A stretch of 64,000 nucleotides of DNA from NCBI RefSeq assembly GCF_900130045.1, contig NZ_FQXT01000002.1, forward strand, positions 558,001 through 622,000, read 5' to 3'. The stretch comes from Leeuwenhoekiella palythoae. Its GTDB lineage: Bacteria > Bacteroidota > Bacteroidia > Flavobacteriales > Flavobacteriaceae. Of this stretch, positions 62,302-64,000 are shown in pieces; position 1 is the first letter of the stretch, and the number at the start of each line of letters is the position of its first letter. The notes beneath the pieces are model-generated. The model was not told the DNA's origin, did not search any database, and saw only the letters and a program-made list of their open reading frames with translations. The position numbers were made by a program, and so were the translations under genes.

Positions 62302-62481
62302 ACCGAGGTGCGAGGTTCACGAGTTCCCGGAAAATAGGAGTGAGCACGAGCTAAAAAAGAACATAACGCCATTAAGTATGCAAAAGCATTAATCCCTTCA
62401 CTAAGTCCTAAAAAAATACCTTTATAAAAAAAAGAGAATCCGTCTTAACTCCTTCACACTTTAACCATAGATCATTCATAG

Positions 62482-62542
62482 ATCCTCCATTGTTTTACCA
62501 TTAAACCCCAGTGTTTATGGAGGATGAATGGAGAAACAATGG
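62482..62542 (+). promoter_or_regulatory. leader of the DUF6266 gene with competing hairpins
   Basis: ATCCTCCAT (62482-62490) pairs with ATGGAGGAT (62517-62525); CCATTGTTT (62487-62495) pairs with AAACAATGG (62534-62542). The two 9-bp stems share CCAT, so they exclude each other. About 100 nt before the ATG at 62646. Confidence 0.4.
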
Positions 62543-62645
62543 ACAAACTATGTACAAAGACCGAAGAAACTCCTTTGAAAACTAGGAGATGAGCCGGGTA
62601 AAAAGTACTTTAGAATATTGATAACCAGTTAAATAACTTAAAGCT

Positions 62646-63281
62646 ATGGGACAGTTTATTGAAGATCAAATCGGCATGATAAGCGGAGCGGTAGGGCCGG
62701 TGGTGTTTGTAAAAGGAAATGACGGTAAAGGTATTGTACGCAGCAAACCCACACCCAGCAAAGCTCCCGCAAGTCCTAAACAACAACAAACCCGGAACAA
62801 GTTCGCACTCATGAAACATTTTACCGGGTTGCTCTATCCCATTTTGAAGGAATGTTATACCGACTTCCTTGGGAAGGACAATGCGCGGGATGCGGTGCGC
62901 AGTTATTATATGGCGCAGGTGATTGTACAAGAGCAGGACGCCTGGCGTATCGCCTATGAGAAGGTATTGATCAGTACGGGGCGGGTACGGGCGTATGTGC
63001 CGGTGTCGCAGTCGCGCGATGCACAGCAGGTGGTGTTGCACTGGCAGGAAACCACCCAACAGCCTTTTGCCGAATCCGGCGATTTGCTTAGCGTCTTGCT
63101 GTATGCTCCCGATACCGAAGACTTCGTGTTTTACAAAGCCTGCACCACCCGGGCGGCAGGAACACATACCCTCGAACTCCCCGAAGCCCTAAGCACACTG
63201 CCTTTGGAAGTCTATACCACCTTTAGCACTGCTACGGAAACCGATTATGCCTACTCTACCTATTTAGGAAGGATGGTTTAA
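62646..63281 (+). CDS. DUF6266 family protein
   Basis: 211 aa. N-terminus with GMISGAVGPVVFVKGNDGKGIVRSKP (in part) is the DUF6266 hallmark (GxxxGxxGPVV...), followed by a Lys/Pro/Gln linker, a helical segment and a beta-rich C-terminal domain. No signal peptide. Family of unknown function, often present in many copies in Bacteroidota and surrounded by repeats. GC-richer codons (GCG, CTG, GTG) than the flanking spacers. Confidence 0.75.
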   Translation: MGQFIEDQIGMISGAVGPVVFVKGNDGKGIVRSKPTPSKAPASPKQQQTRNKFALMKHFTGLLYPILKECYTDFLGKDNARDAVRSYYMAQVIVQEQDAWRIAYEKVLISTGRVRAYVPVSQSRDAQQVVLHWQETTQQPFAESGDLLSVLLYAPDTEDFVFYKACTTRAAGTHTLELPEALSTLPLEVYTTFSTATETDYAYSTYLGRMV

Positions 63282-63473
63282 AAAGTAGGGGTGTTTTTCC
63301 CCTTTATATGTATTAACTACAAGTATTTACGGGATTGCGTACGTTTTAGTGAAAGGGTTTTGGTAGATTTAAAAACCAAGCTTTTATCCTGACAGGAATT
63401 TGAGCTAACAAATATTTTTTAGTGATATAAATAGCTGAGCAACATTTACAAATCCCAAAAATTCAAGATTTTA
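63282..63473. other. spacer
   Basis: No gene, repeat or hairpin of note; AT content rises towards the next gene. Confidence 0.4.
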
Positions 63474-64000
63474 TTGGAACCAATTATTATAAGTCCGAAG
63501 GAAGAAAACAAATTTGTTGAGAAACTTCTTGAAAAGATTGACTCTGAATTTGAGTCTGAACAAGTTCCAGTAAAAATCGAAAAGTATTCTGAACCCTTAA
63601 ATTGTTTCGGAAATGTTGATAAAAAAATAGAATTAGACGGAGGAAAAGTCCATTACGGATGGGTTATTTACCAAACGGATATATTATGTGAAGCTGAACG
63701 ACATGCAGTTTGGGAAAACGAGAATGAAGAATTAATTGATATTACACCAAGAGAAATTGATTTTGAAGAAATAATGTTTGTATCAGACAATAATTTCGAA
63801 TATAAAGGTCAAATCATAGATAATTACAGAGTAAATACTACAAAAAACAAAGTTGTAGACCACTTTATTAAAGTCTGCGAAACTTTGAGTAAATTTTATT
63901 CTCTTGGAAAACGAAAAAACGATTGGGAATTAGAAATAGAGTCTCATATTAGAAATATTATTTATGAATATGAGGATTTAAAATCGCAATTAGAACTCTA
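63474..64000 (+). CDS. hypothetical protein, partial at window end
   Basis: Open frame with no stop to the window edge: 175 codons from a TTG at 63474 (in-frame TAG at about 63433; no ATG between). Reads LEPIIISPKEENKFVEKLL, then HYGWVIYQTDILCEAERHAV, LIDITPRE and a charged helical end. The segment GW-I...EAE-HAVW...L-DITP resembles uncharacterised proteins that often carry a C-terminal SEC-C zinc motif; that part would lie outside. AT-rich relative to DUF6266. The true start is uncertain. Confidence 0.65.
   Translation, partial: MEPIIISPKEENKFVEKLLEKIDSEFESEQVPVKIEKYSEPLNCFGNVDKKIELDGGKVHYGWVIYQTDILCEAERHAVWENENEELIDITPREIDFEEIMFVSDNNFEYKGQIIDNYRVNTTKNKVVDHFIKVCETLSKFYSLGKRKNDWELEIESHIRNIIYEYEDLKSQLEL

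Noticed and set aside
61584-62392. Several open frames of 60-110 codons in the repeat depot
   Set aside because: They are made of palindromic repeats A, B and D and recur in other frames at other copies.
62610-63167. Long antisense frame to DUF6266
   Set aside because: Its composition mirrors the GC-rich codons of the real gene; no domain and no start context.

Overview
The window comes from a Bacteroidota bacterium, most likely a marine member of the Flavobacteriaceae. The evidence is two SusC/SusD pairs, lipoprotein signal peptides, LytS-type kinases with LytTR regulators, Bacteroidota-only families (DUF4270, DUF4907, DUF6266), TAnnTTTG promoter boxes, little use of Shine-Dalgarno sequences, and a sulfatase. 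No rRNA, tRNA, CRISPR array or transposase was seen. Genus cannot be read from the sequence.

Layout. 1-3.4 kb: a minus-strand siderophore-type TonB receptor, a DUF4198 protein and the start of a small membrane protein (iron or metal uptake). 3.7-9.8 kb: housekeeping genes (PAP2 phosphatase, DUF1206, S9 peptidase, a one-domain DEAD-like ATPase, an endonuclease/exonuclease/phosphatase protein). 9.9-27.2 kb: a polysaccharide utilisation locus on the minus strand. A propeller/LuxR-type regulator lies upstream of susC, susD, two tandem PF10091 (GH144-like) enzymes, a serine esterase, a GH3 beta-glucosidase, a second alpha/beta hydrolase and a sulfatase, with a terminator at the end; an MFS carrier lies beside the regulator. 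Tandem GH144-type enzymes with GH3 suggest a (decorated) beta-1,2-glucan as substrate. 27.5-35.3 kb: SdiA-regulated-like protein, then a divergent cell-envelope cluster (FadL/PorV-like protein, DUF4270, DUF6268, Kelch, DUF4907) beside a LytS/LytTR pair. 35.3-38.6 kb: bicupin, intradiol dioxygenase and a second LytS/LytTR pair, with paired 9-bp direct repeats that look like LytTR operators. 38.9-48.4 kb: ECF sigma/FecR pair, STN-containing SusC, SusD-like protein, metallophosphoesterase, GDPD and VOC protein; this reads as outer-membrane uptake coupled to phosphodiester cleavage. 48.5-51.3 kb: a His-rich small protein, a strongly folded intergenic RNA candidate and a TonB receptor. 51.4-64 kb: accessory genes (cupin, DOPA-dioxygenase-like, CE1-like esterase, DUF3037/HipA-like kinase pair, M19 dipeptidase, GH43-like enzyme, DUF6266) separated by long intergenic stretches filled with several families of palindromic dispersed repeats.

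Main points of novelty: the probable ATT start codon of the second GH144-like lipoprotein, the structured leader before the 49 kb TonB receptor, the LytTR operator pairs, the SusCD-phosphodiesterase locus, and the modular repeat families at 52.8-62.6 kb. All functional calls rest on motif recognition by eye; no database was searched.
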